Below, in pieces: positions 8,468 through 15,695 of a stretch of DNA of 64,000 bases. Within the stretch, counting starts at the first letter, position 1. Each line of letters opens with the position of its first letter. A program made the translations under genes and the position numbers. Location of the stretch: NCBI RefSeq assembly GCF_021168555.1, contig NZ_JAJOZS010000003.1, forward strand, positions 340,061 through 404,060. The letters are read 5' to 3'. The notes below the pieces were generated by a model that saw nothing but the letters and a program-made list of their open reading frames with translations, ran no database searches and was not told the DNA's origin. The DNA comes from Stenotrophomonas sp. MMGLT7. GTDB taxonomy: Bacteria > Pseudomonadota > Gammaproteobacteria > Xanthomonadales > Xanthomonadaceae.

Positions 8468-8666
8468 GCAAATCGGACCAGTGTAGTCACGCATGCGCGG
8501 CCGCTCCCGCGGCAACGCAACAGCCCCGTGGGCGTCGCCGCCACCGGCAGGCCAGCACGGTACCGCCCGCGAGCGATGCCGGCGTCGCTCGCACGGCATG
8601 CCGCAGTACCCGAAGATGTCCCCCGCGGACGCCGCACCCTCGGCGTCCTCCGTCACATTGCCGGGT

Positions 8667-9152
8667 TCAGGCCGGCGCCACCGGCGTCAACGGCAGGACC
8701 GGGCCGCCTTCACCCCAGAACGCGACCAGCCGGCGCACGCCCTCGGACTCGGCAAACCGCGCCTGCATCCCGGACTTCACCTGCAACCAGCGCGCGGTGC
8801 CCAGTTCGAGCAGCGTCTCGGAACCGGCCTTCTTGCTGGCCATGTGCCACTGCGAGAAGTAGCGGCGCGGTACCGGCCCGTTGAACACCTCGGACACGAT
8901 CGCATGCTTGGACGAATGCTTGATCCGCTCGTAGATGCGCTCCACGCCCGCGGCCGGACCTTCGAAGTACTGGAAGAACTGCTGCCCGTCGTACAACAGC
9001 GCGCCGGTGACGCCCTGCATGGCGTTGTGCGCGTTGGCCTCGATCACCAGCCGGTCGACCTCGGCCACCGTCATCGGCCGGCGTACTCGGCTCAGATAGG
9101 CGACCGCAAAAAGCTCCTCATGCGCGTCATCGCGCGAATCCGCATCCGTCAA
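8667..9152 (-). CDS. BLUF-domain blue-light sensor
   Basis: Cytoplasmic flavin photoreceptor of 161 residues made of one BLUF domain and a short C-terminal cap. The residues that form the FAD light switch are present: Y19 (VAYLSR), N43 (NAMQGVTG) and Q61 (QFFQYFEG), followed by the usual VERIYERI helix. No output domain (EAL, GGDEF or HTH) is attached, so it must signal through a partner or oligomer, as do short BLUF proteins such as PixD. It neighbours arginase and a low-GC islet; neither tells the partner. Binding of FAD is inferred from the family. Confidence 0.92.
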   Translation of the reverse strand: MTDADSRDDAHEELFAVAYLSRVRRPMTVAEVDRLVIEANAHNAMQGVTGALLYDGQQFFQYFEGPAAGVERIYERIKHSSKHAIVSEVFNGPVPRRYFSQWHMASKKAGSETLLELGTARWLQVKSGMQARFAESEGVRRLVAFWGEGGPVLPLTPVAPA

Positions 9153-9668
9153 TGCCGCATCCTCTGGCCAGGGGCAACGAGCCTACCACCGTCGCGGCTG
9201 ACCGGCAGCCACCAGCCGACTGCGGTTTTGCCCGTACGCTGGTACCGGCGCGGTTGCCTGCAGGGCCCGCGAAGTTTAAGTCGGCGGGGCAAGGCGACTT
9301 CCCGACTCAAATCGGCAATGCAACCTATGATCCAAGAAGTTTCGCTCAAGGAAACCCTCCTGCCCAATGAGCGGTCACGCCAGACCAGAACGAAATAGAG
9401 GGTTGCTACATGCGCTGCATACTGCCCCTCATCCGTGATTATCGTGACGGCGTTAAAAACGGATCATGGTCATCCTCATGGCCGGCTCATGAGGCAAATC
9501 TGCGGACGGCCTCGACCGTCCGGACGTGCGTATGCGAAGCCGGCCCGGACAGGTTCCCTTGTAGGAAAATTTCCAATGAAGCGAAGTTGTGATGCCGTTC
9601 GCGTCATGACGAAGAGTCATCTACATAGTCTCCGATAGCCTGGCTCGCAGGCTACGAGGAGAGAGACA
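9153..9668. other. Spacer at the edge of the low-GC islet
   Basis: About 516 bases with falling GC content. A 60-codon frame at 9410-9592 has a weak GAGGG site but no recognisable product, so I do not call it. Imperfect inverted bits such as GTCATGACGAAGAGTCAT near 9604-9621 may belong to the promoter of the next gene. Confidence 0.35.
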
Positions 9669-9872
9669 ATGAGGCAGATGATCAAGAGGATGGTGGCTGG
9701 CGCCATTTTGGCAGCATCGGTACTAGGAGGCGTAGCGTCGGCGGCGCCAACATGCAAGGCTGCCTGTTACCAGGCATACCTGAGATGTATTGCAGCCGGG
9801 GACGAAGCTGCGTTTTGCGAGCAGGAGCGCCAGAGTTGCCTTGAGTTAATGTGCGGCGGCACACCCAATTGA
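9669..9872 (+). CDS. Small secreted cysteine-rich protein, unknown
   Basis: Protein of 67 residues with a strong AGGAGAGAGA ribosome binding site and a clear signal peptide (MRQMIKRMVAGAILAASVLG, cleavage near ASA-APT). The mature part of about 40 residues holds six cysteines with spacing C-x3-C-x7-C-x9-C-x6-C-x4-C, enough for three disulfides. This could be a small disulfide-stabilised periplasmic or secreted peptide. I recognise no family. It lies in a stretch of lower GC than its neighbours and is followed at once by a good terminator, so it is a one-gene unit, possibly acquired. Confidence 0.7.
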   Translation: MRQMIKRMVAGAILAASVLGGVASAAPTCKAACYQAYLRCIAAGDEAAFCEQERQSCLELMCGGTPN

Positions 9873-9884
9873 TTTTCAGATTCA

Positions 9885-9915
9885 AGAAGCCCTGCGCGCG
9901 GGGCTTCTCACTATA
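9885..9915 (+). terminator. Intrinsic terminator of the Cys-rich gene
   Basis: AGAAGCCC (9885-9892) pairs with GGGCTTCT (9901-9908) across an 8-base loop; a mildly AT-rich stretch follows. It starts 13 bases after the stop at 9872. Confidence 0.7.
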
Positions 9916-10334
9916 CATTCTACCATCTGTAATTCCGGCTACTCCATTTTGTGCCCGGCAGAGTGGATTCAAGGGAATGGGATAGAGCAACCAGAAAAGC
10001 CAAAGTGCCTTATGCCGGACAATTTCAGTAAACCCTGGAGCGCTCTTGGATGCCTGGGAACGAGTTGATGTTGCGCCCATCCTATCCAAATAGACAATAC
10101 GACTATTTGCCTTCAAAGGCAGATAACGAATGTGGGCAAGAATAGTTTCTCCGAATATTTCCCCATAAGAGGCACGCCTGCGCTGGAACTAAACAATTCG
10201 TAGAGTTTCCATGTATTCCGCAGACCTACCCCAGACCAAAATTACTGCGGCGGACATTGAGACCGGCCCACGACGAGCCTTGCGGGCGTCTCGCGCGCAT
10301 GGGAGCGCGCGGCCGGCCATAGCGGATTAGAAGT
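9916..10334. other. Low-GC spacer, no gene seen
   Basis: Roughly 420 bases between two small secreted-protein genes. It is visibly poorer in G+C than the chromosome around it. No frame has a convincing start and product. Confidence 0.4.
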
Positions 10335-10565
10335 TCATTCGATAGAGTCATACTGCTCCGGCCATGGAGCAAGGAAGGTCTCCTGAACCCATTGGCCCAA
10401 CGTCGTGTCGAAATACTTCCGCGTGCATAGCTGCCATTGCGAGTTGTATCCGACGCATGAAGTGGAGCCCCCCACCTGCGCTTTTGCCTGTGGCGAAGAA
10501 ATAGCAGTGCCAGCAACAGCGACTAATCCGATGAGAAACCCAAGGGCAACCTGGCTCATCCTCAT
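10335..10565 (-). CDS. Small secreted protein, unknown
   Basis: Predicted exported protein of 76 residues. Start set at 10565 (MRMSQVALG), where AAGGAGAG lies at the right distance; a longer frame to 10607 has no such site. A signal peptide spans about residues 1-30 (cleavage near AKA-QVG). The mature part (QVGGSTSCVGYNSQWQLCTR...) has two cysteines and several aromatic residues, suggesting a small disulfide-bonded domain. No family recognised. It belongs to the low-GC islet next to tRNA-Thr and may be cargo of a former mobile element. Confidence 0.6.
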   Translation of the reverse strand: MRMSQVALGFLIGLVAVAGTAISSPQAKAQVGGSTSCVGYNSQWQLCTRKYFDTTLGQWVQETFLAPWPEQYDSIE

Positions 10566-10969
10566 TTCACTCTCCTTGACTGGGGAATGCCGGCGCGGCT
10601 TGCTCAAGGCCCGTGGGTTGAGCGGCTGATAGCCCGCGTCGGCAAAGTCAGAATGCCTTGATAGATGGCCCTGGCTATAGGTAATCCGGCCGCTGCACCG
10701 TCAGAATTGTCCGAATATGGGATCTCGCCTCTGTGTCCTCCCAGCGACTAGCTTATATGGTCGGCAAGATCGGTAAGGAACTTGGGGGCACCAGCCATTG
10801 GGGGCATCTCCTTGGCACAGCCCAGCAACCTGGGGGCATGCCCCCTAATGTGCCCCCATGCCCTCGGATTCAAGCGGACGCTACGGGACGCAATCGGACA
10901 AGCGAAAGCATAAAAGCACTTGCTTTTCGGAGAGTTCCGGACGTTCCAGGACGCATCCGGACCGGAAGA
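10566..10969. other. Gene-free flank of tRNA-Thr with GGGGGCA repeats
   Basis: About 400 bases downstream of the tRNA 3' end. TGGGGGCA occurs three times in direct orientation (near 10783, 10799 and 10831) and once inverted (TGCCCCCA, 10851-10858). Such arrays are seen near tRNA-borne attachment sites of integrative elements in this family. No integrase gene is present. Confidence 0.5.
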
Positions 10970-11045
10970 TGGTGCCGCTTATCCGAATCGAACGGATGAC
11001 CTACTGTTTACAAGACAGTTGCTCTACCGACTGAGCTAAAGCGGC
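10970..11045 (-). tRNA. tRNA-Thr (anticodon TGT)
   Basis: Complete cloverleaf on the minus strand. Acceptor stem GCCGCTT/AAGCGGC, D-arm GCTC...GAGC, anticodon stem ACTGT/ACAGT with loop CTTGTAA (anticodon TGT, reading ACA), T-arm ATCCG-TTCGATT-CGGAT, discriminator A, and the CCA end encoded in DNA (10970-10972). Its 3' side borders the low-GC islet, a common integration point. Confidence 0.97.
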
Positions 11046-11088
11046 GTTGTGTGGGCCCCGTACCGTGGGTCCGGCACGGACGGGCATT

Positions 11089-11808
11089 CTAGCGTAGCGA
11101 GGCGCAGTCCAGCGATTGCTGGCGGCTGGCGCCGCTTTGGCGGCGGATCGCGGCCGGCTGTGCATCGGTGGCCAGGCGTACGTCCAGCCACCATTGCGCG
11201 CCGCCGGACGATGCCACCAGTTGCGCCGGGAACCCCGCCGCGACCAGCTCGGCCTGGCGGCGCTCGGCACCTTCGCGGTTGCGGTACTGGCCCAGGGCGA
11301 CGGCGTTGGCTTCCTCGCCCTGGCCGAGGACGTAGTAGTCGCTGAAGCCGGCGGCGGCCACCCGCGCGGCCAGGGCGCGGGCAGTGTCGCGATCGCGGCT
11401 CGGAGGCAGCAACACGCGGTAGCTGCTGCCGCCGGCACCGGCGATCTCGCGCACGCGGGCCTGGACGATGTCCGCGCCGGCGCGCTGGCGCGCGGCGTCG
11501 GCGTCGGCGCGGTCGGGGAACGCGCCCAGGCTCAGGCAGCGAGGCGCGGATGCGGCGGGCTCGGGCGCCGGCGTTGCCGAGGGCGGCGTCGGCGCGGCCG
11601 CGGCCACCCGCGGCGGTTGCGCCGGCACCGGCGCGGGAGCCGGCGGCGCGTCGTCGATGCCGGCCGAACCGGGCACCAGCTCGAGCCCGGCCACGCCGCC
11701 GGGCATCGCCAACGGCGGCGGTGCGGGCTCGTCCTTGCGCGCCGCCCACCACAGCGCGATGCCGAGGTTGAGGACGACCAGGATGACGATGAGTGCGCGC
11801 ACGGCCAT
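11089..11808 (-). CDS. SPOR-domain membrane protein
   Basis: Protein of 239 residues anchored by one N-terminal helix (VRALIVILVVLNLGIALWW). A long Pro/Ala-rich linker (about 28-88) reaches into the periplasm. The C-terminal half carries a SPOR-like fold: CLSLGAFPDRADADAARQR at about 90 and ANAVALGQYRNREGAERRQ at about 168, each starting with the G-x-F/Y pattern of a repeat. SPOR domains bind glycan strands lacking stem peptides at division sites, so a role in cell-wall or division work is inferred. It lies 69 bases after coaX on the same strand and may share the birA-coaX transcript. Confidence 0.82.
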   Translation of the reverse strand: MAVRALIVILVVLNLGIALWWAARKDEPAPPPLAMPGGVAGLELVPGSAGIDDAPPAPAPVPAQPPRVAAAAPTPPSATPAPEPAASAPRCLSLGAFPDRADADAARQRAGADIVQARVREIAGAGGSSYRVLLPPSRDRDTARALAARVAAAGFSDYYVLGQGEEANAVALGQYRNREGAERRQAELVAAGFPAQLVASSGGAQWWLDVRLATDAQPAAIRRQSGASRQQSLDCASLR

Positions 11809-11877
11809 GGCCGATTCTAGAACACGCGAACTAGGACGGCCGCAACGGGTCGCCGCCCGCGGCGCGTGTCGCCGCGC

Positions 11878-12618
11878 TCATCGGCGAGGCTGCGGGTGCG
11901 CCTGCGCGGCGAAGACGGCCAGGCCGTCGAGCACCAGCGACGGCCGGTGCCTGGCCATCGGCAGTTCCGGCAACAGTGCCGGCGCGCCACCGCCATGCAG
12001 CAGCAGTGCGGGCGGCCTGTGCATCCGCTCCCCGGCCAGGCGCAGGCTGCGTTCGATCAGCGCGATCGCCGCGCCATCGCAGCCGGAAGCCAGCGCGTCG
12101 GCGGTGTCGCAGGCGAACTCCGCGTAGCGACCGCCGTCGGCCGGCAGCTGCGAGGCACGCGCGTGCAGCGCCTCGCGCATGGTGGTCGGCGAGGCGGCGA
12201 TGCGCCCGCCCAGATGGTTGCCTGCGGCATCGAGGAGATCGATGGTCAACGCCGTGCCCACGCCCGCCACCAGCACGTCGCCGCCCTGCACGCGGGCGGC
12301 CAGCAGCGCGAGGAAACGGTCCACGCCGAAGCGCGCCGGTTGCGCGTAGGCGATGCGCACGCCGGCGAACTCGGCCTGGGTGGCGACGAGCCGCAGCATG
12401 GCGAAGCGCGTTCGCAACGCCGCCATCACCGCATCGGTCAGCGCCGGCGAGGCGACGCTGGCCACGTAGGCGACGTCGCCGCGCGGCAGCGCATCCAACG
12501 CCACCGCGTCCATCGCCTCGGCGCCGTGCGGCATCGCCTGCACGTCGCCGGCCAGGCCGTCGCGCAAGGGCGCGAACTTGAAACGGGAGTTCCCCAGGTC
12601 GAACAACCAATCGCTCAT
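11878..12618 (-). CDS. coaX: Type III pantothenate kinase
   Basis: First step of coenzyme A synthesis: pantothenate plus ATP to 4'-phosphopantothenate, cytoplasmic. 246 residues. ASKHA-fold motifs are visible: DLGNSRFKF at 7-15 (phosphate loop), GVDRFLALLAA in the middle (catalytic Asp) and GVGTALTIDLLD. The type III form needs a monovalent cation and resists CoA feedback. Its ATG overlaps the birA stop by four bases (ATGA), so the two genes are translationally coupled, a common arrangement in many bacteria. Confidence 0.95.
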   Translation of the reverse strand: MSDWLFDLGNSRFKFAPLRDGLAGDVQAMPHGAEAMDAVALDALPRGDVAYVASVASPALTDAVMAALRTRFAMLRLVATQAEFAGVRIAYAQPARFGVDRFLALLAARVQGGDVLVAGVGTALTIDLLDAAGNHLGGRIAASPTTMREALHARASQLPADGGRYAEFACDTADALASGCDGAAIALIERSLRLAGERMHRPPALLLHGGGAPALLPELPMARHRPSLVLDGLAVFAAQAHPQPRR

Positions 12619-13580
12619 GCCGCCCTCACGCTGACCTCGCCGGCATGGAACAGCCGCACGTCATCTTCCATCCGCACACGCAGGGCGCCGTCCTCCGCCA
12701 GCCCGGCGGCGATGCCGTCGTGCACCAGGTCGCCCTGCAGGACCCGCACCGGCCTGCCGGCCAGCGCGTCCAGCCCGGCGTAGCGCGCCAGGAACGGCGC
12801 CAGCCCCTGCGCATCGAACAGCTCCAGCGCCGGCAGCAGGCCGGCAAGGATGGCGGCGGCGACGGCATTGCGCGAGACCGCCCCAGCCGACAGGCTGTCC
12901 AGGTCGGTCCACGGCTGGTCGATGTGCGCGGCGAAGGCCGCCGGCATATGCACGTTGACGCCGATGCCGATGACCGCACGCGCGCTGCCGGCGAACTCGC
13001 CGCCGCCTTCCACCAGCAGTCCGCCCAGCTTGCGGCCGCCGACCACCAGGTCGTTGGGCCACTTCAGTCCCACCTGGTCGAAACCCTCGGCCCGCAGCGC
13101 CTCGGCCACCGCAACGCCGGCCACCAGGCTGAGCCCGCCCAGCCGCGCCAGCCCGCCGGAGAACTGCCGCGACAGCGACAGGTACAGGTGCGCGGCCAAC
13201 GGCGAACTCCAGTGCCGCCCGCGCCGGCCGCGGCCGGCGGTCTGGCGCTCGGCCAGCAGCACCGCGGCGCCGTGCGCGGGCGCGGGACGGCGCAGCAGCT
13301 CGGAGTTGGTCGACTCCAGGCTCCAGGCCACCTCCAGCCCGGCCAGCAGCGGCGCGGCGCGGGCCGGCAGCGCGGCGAGGATGCGGTCGGCCTCCAGCAG
13401 TTCCAGCGCGCGCTCCAGGCTGTAGCCGTCGCCGGCACGGCCGTCTATCGCCACGCCCGCCGCGCGCAGGCCCTGGATCCGCTTCCACACCGCGGCACGG
13501 GTGAGCCCGAACTCGCGCGCCAGCGCGTCACCGGACAGGCGGCCGGTGCTCAGTTTCGCCAGCAGGGCGCGCTCGTCCAA
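12615..13580 (-). CDS. birA: Biotin protein ligase / biotin operon repressor
   Basis: Bifunctional BirA: activates biotin as biotinyl-AMP, attaches it to acetyl-CoA carboxylase carrier protein, and represses biotin genes. The N-terminal winged helix (LLAKLSTGRLSGDALAREFG, then GLTRAAVWKRIQGLRAAG) is followed by the catalytic core with AGRGRRGRHW and a KWPNDL motif, then a C-terminal SH3-like domain. Start is uncertain: no ATG precedes the helix. I chose the TTG at 13580 with GGA upstream, giving 321 residues, exactly the E. coli length; the frame stays open far upstream without meaning. Coupled to coaX by a 4-base overlap. Confidence 0.92.
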   Translation of the reverse strand: MDERALLAKLSTGRLSGDALAREFGLTRAAVWKRIQGLRAAGVAIDGRAGDGYSLERALELLEADRILAALPARAAPLLAGLEVAWSLESTNSELLRRPAPAHGAAVLLAERQTAGRGRRGRHWSSPLAAHLYLSLSRQFSGGLARLGGLSLVAGVAVAEALRAEGFDQVGLKWPNDLVVGGRKLGGLLVEGGGEFAGSARAVIGIGVNVHMPAAFAAHIDQPWTDLDSLSAGAVSRNAVAAAILAGLLPALELFDAQGLAPFLARYAGLDALAGRPVRVLQGDLVHDGIAAGLAEDGALRVRMEDDVRLFHAGEVSVRAA

Positions 13581-13715
13581 GGTGGTTTCCAGATCGACAA
13601 GCCGGCAATTATGGCCGACCCCGCCGGCGGCGCCCAGCGCGGCGGCTGCCTGCGGCGAAACCCGAGGCAGGAAACTCGGGTTAGAATCGGGCCGATACCG
13701 TCCTTGCACCGAGTG

Positions 13716-13997
13716 ATGCCGACGATGCGCCGTTACGCTCATTGCATGATCCTGTTGCTGCTTCCCGCTGCCGCGTGGGCGTCCAACGACCCGGTCGCGG
13801 GCCGCGGTGCCTGCGTCTACAGCGACACGGGCGACGCGCACGACGGCGCCGCCGGCAGCCAGGCGGCCCCGGCACGGACGCCACCGGCGGCGAAGAGCCC
13901 GGCGGTCACCTCCGGCGGCGGCGGCGATGGCGACCCGCTGGTCCAACGCATGCGCATGCCCAGATGGCACAGCTTCCTGCCGGGCATGTTCCGCTGA
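13716..13997 (+). CDS. Small exported protein with Gly-rich tail, unknown
   Basis: Protein of 93 residues (90 if the ATG at 13725 is used). A hydrophobic signal (YAHCMILLLLPAAAWA) is followed by a low-complexity Pro/Ala/Ser/Gly stretch (SGGGGDGD) and a conserved-looking basic tail, MRMPRWHSFLPGMFR. Similar tails occur, as far as I recall, in small hypothetical proteins of Xanthomonas. It is divergent from birA and its 3' end overlaps the predicted mtfA start by 34 bases in another frame, so the two are probably one operon. No function can be assigned. Confidence 0.65.
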   Translation: MPTMRRYAHCMILLLLPAAAWASNDPVAGRGACVYSDTGDAHDGAAGSQAAPARTPPAAKSPAVTSGGGGDGDPLVQRMRMPRWHSFLPGMFR

Positions 13998-14752
13998 TCC
14001 AGCGCCTGCTCGGCTGGCTGCACCGGCCGGTCGCACCGATCGAGGAAGGCACCTGGCAGCAGCTGCGCGGCCGCTGCGCCTGGATCGCCGCGCTGGAGCC
14101 CGGGCGCGAGCGGCGCCTGCGCGAACTGGCCGCGCTGTTCCTGCACCAGAAGACCATCTCCCCGGTAGCCGGCCTGCAGCTGACGGATGACGACTGCGCC
14201 CTGCTGGCCGCGCTGTGCTGCCTGCCGCTGCTGGAATTCGGGGCCGGCGGGCTGCGCGGCTGGTCGCAGCTGATCGTGTACCCGGACGCGTTCCGGGTGC
14301 GCCGCAGCCATGTGGACGCGGCCGGCGTGCTGCACGAGTTCGACGACGAACTGATCGGCGAGTCGTGGGACAGCGGCCCGCTGATCCTGTCCTGGGCCGA
14401 CGTGCAGGCCGACCTGGACGAGCCCGACGCCGGCTACTGCGTGCCGGTGCACGAGATGGCGCACAAGCTGGACGCGCTCGATGGCGTCCTGGACGGCACC
14501 CCGCCGCTGCCGCGTGCCTGGCAGCAGCAATGGGCGGCCGATTTCCAGCGCGCCTACGACGCGCTGTGCCGCAAGGTGGATACCGGCCGCTACCGCGGCC
14601 AGCTCGATCCATATGCCGCCGAGGCGCCGGAGGAATTCTTCGCGGTCGCCAGCGAGTACCACTTCTCCGCGCCGCAGCTGCTGCGGCAGGAACTGCCCGA
14701 GGTCGCCGCGCACCTGCAGCGTCTCTACGGCCCGCCGCCACTCGCCGGGTGA
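13964..14752 (+). CDS. mtfA: MtfA-family zinc peptidase
   Basis: Cytoplasmic zinc metallopeptidase related to E. coli MtfA, which binds the repressor Mlc and thereby affects ptsG. With the ATG at 13964 it has 262 residues (E. coli 265). The zinc motif VHEMAHKLD (HExxH) is intact, and the downstream Glu-containing motif EEFFAVASEYHFSAP matches the family. N-terminal similarity starts only at LIQRLLGWLHRP (about residue 12), so a non-ATG start a few codons later is possible; no Shine-Dalgarno sequence settles this. Overlaps the preceding small gene. Whether this species has an Mlc partner is not shown here. Confidence 0.9.
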   Translation: MAQLPAGHVPLIQRLLGWLHRPVAPIEEGTWQQLRGRCAWIAALEPGRERRLRELAALFLHQKTISPVAGLQLTDDDCALLAALCCLPLLEFGAGGLRGWSQLIVYPDAFRVRRSHVDAAGVLHEFDDELIGESWDSGPLILSWADVQADLDEPDAGYCVPVHEMAHKLDALDGVLDGTPPLPRAWQQQWAADFQRAYDALCRKVDTGRYRGQLDPYAAEAPEEFFAVASEYHFSAPQLLRQELPEVAAHLQRLYGPPPLAG

Positions 14753-14891
14753 GACCAAACGGGCGGCGGCCGGCCGCGCCCCCGGCAGGCCTGCCCGGGC
14801 AACCATCTTTTCAGGCACCGGCGACTTTCCATCGAGGGTCATAGGATGGGCCTTCCCACCGCGGCGAAGCCTAACGGGTCACGGCAGCACC

Positions 14892-15127
14892 CAAGCACAT
14901 CAGGACCGGGTCGCGTATCGCCGGTCGCGCGCGTGCCGTGTGGCGGGCCAAGGCCCGCCCTACGCCATCTCCAGGATCAGAAAATGGGGCCTCGGCCGAG
15001 CGCGGCGGAGTCTGCCGTGAGCGCCAACGCGACAGGGTCATGGACCAGCGGCATGCAAGCACGATGATCGGGCCCGCGTTGCGTATCGCCGGCTGTGCGA
15101 GCGGCGGGCCAGAGCCCGTCCCATGCC
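14892..15127. repeat. Two direct copies of a ~75-base palindromic element
   Basis: Copy A (14892-14966) and copy B (15056-15127) share CAAGCAC, GCGTATCGCCGG and GGCGGGCCA-AG-CCCG blocks in the same order, 164 bases apart. Each ends in a GGCGGGCC/AGCCCG hairpin. They fill most of the 422-base spacer after mtfA. A related GGGCC...AGCCCGCC hairpin appears near 56457. Interspersed repeat, no gene between. Confidence 0.6.
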
Positions 15128-15174
15128 GTCCCCCGGCCACTGCGGCTGCCCTCGGGGCCGATCGGCAAGTCCCT

Positions 15175-15552
15175 TCAGTCCAGCATCCGCTCGCCGTCCT
15201 CGTCGTCGGCGTCGATGGCGGCGTAGCTGCGGCTGCCGTCCAGCGCGGCCGACATCGGCATGCCGTCGGGCGCCTCGGGGCCGCGCAGGGTCGCCGGCAG
15301 GGCGACGTTCGACGGCACCGGCCGGGCGCTGGCGGCGGCGACCGCGGGGTCGGTGGTGCCGACGTGGGTGGTCACCTCGCGCAGCCAGGGCACGTCCTGC
15401 ACGCTCCATTGGCTCTGGCTGGCGGCGCCGGCCAGCACGGTGATGCCCACCAGCAGCGCGATCAGCGCGGTACGCAGCAGCGCCTCGGACAGACGCCGCC
15501 AGCCGGCATGGCGGGCGGTACGCGCGGGCGGGTTGTGGGCCGGGTCGTGCAT
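15175..15552 (-). CDS. One-TM membrane protein, unknown
   Basis: Protein of 125 residues. A 25-residue polar N-terminus is followed by one strong transmembrane segment (ALLRTALIALLVGITVLAGAA, about 28-48) and a periplasmic tail rich in Ala, Pro and acidic residues. Start set at the ATG 15552; the frame is open upstream because it runs in the shadow of phoQ. It lies 143 bases after phoQ on the same strand and might belong to the PhoP regulon, which is inference from position only. No family recognised. Confidence 0.6.
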   Translation of the reverse strand: MHDPAHNPPARTARHAGWRRLSEALLRTALIALLVGITVLAGAASQSQWSVQDVPWLREVTTHVGTTDPAVAAASARPVPSNVALPATLRGPEAPDGMPMSAALDGSRSYAAIDADDEDGERMLD

Positions 15553-15695
15553 GGCGTCGTCTTCGCTGCTGGTCGCATCGTGTGCGTGGACAGAGTATCC
15601 GCATCCATCATGGCAATTGCTTGAACGCCGGCCAAGCGCCGCGAGCGAGCGACGCGTGCGTTCATTGCCGGTACGGGCTGCAGACCCGTGCAGCC

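Noticed and set aside
9410-9592. 60-codon frame after a GAGGG site
   Set aside because: No signal, domain or codon pattern beyond chance; left as spacer.
9153-10969. Intact prophage or integrative element
   Set aside because: No integrase, excisionase or structural gene; only composition and repeats hint at a former element.
12615-14741. 708-codon form of BirA
   Set aside because: The extra 387 codons run antisense through mtfA and a small gene and are low-complexity; BirA length and helix-turn-helix start fit 13580.
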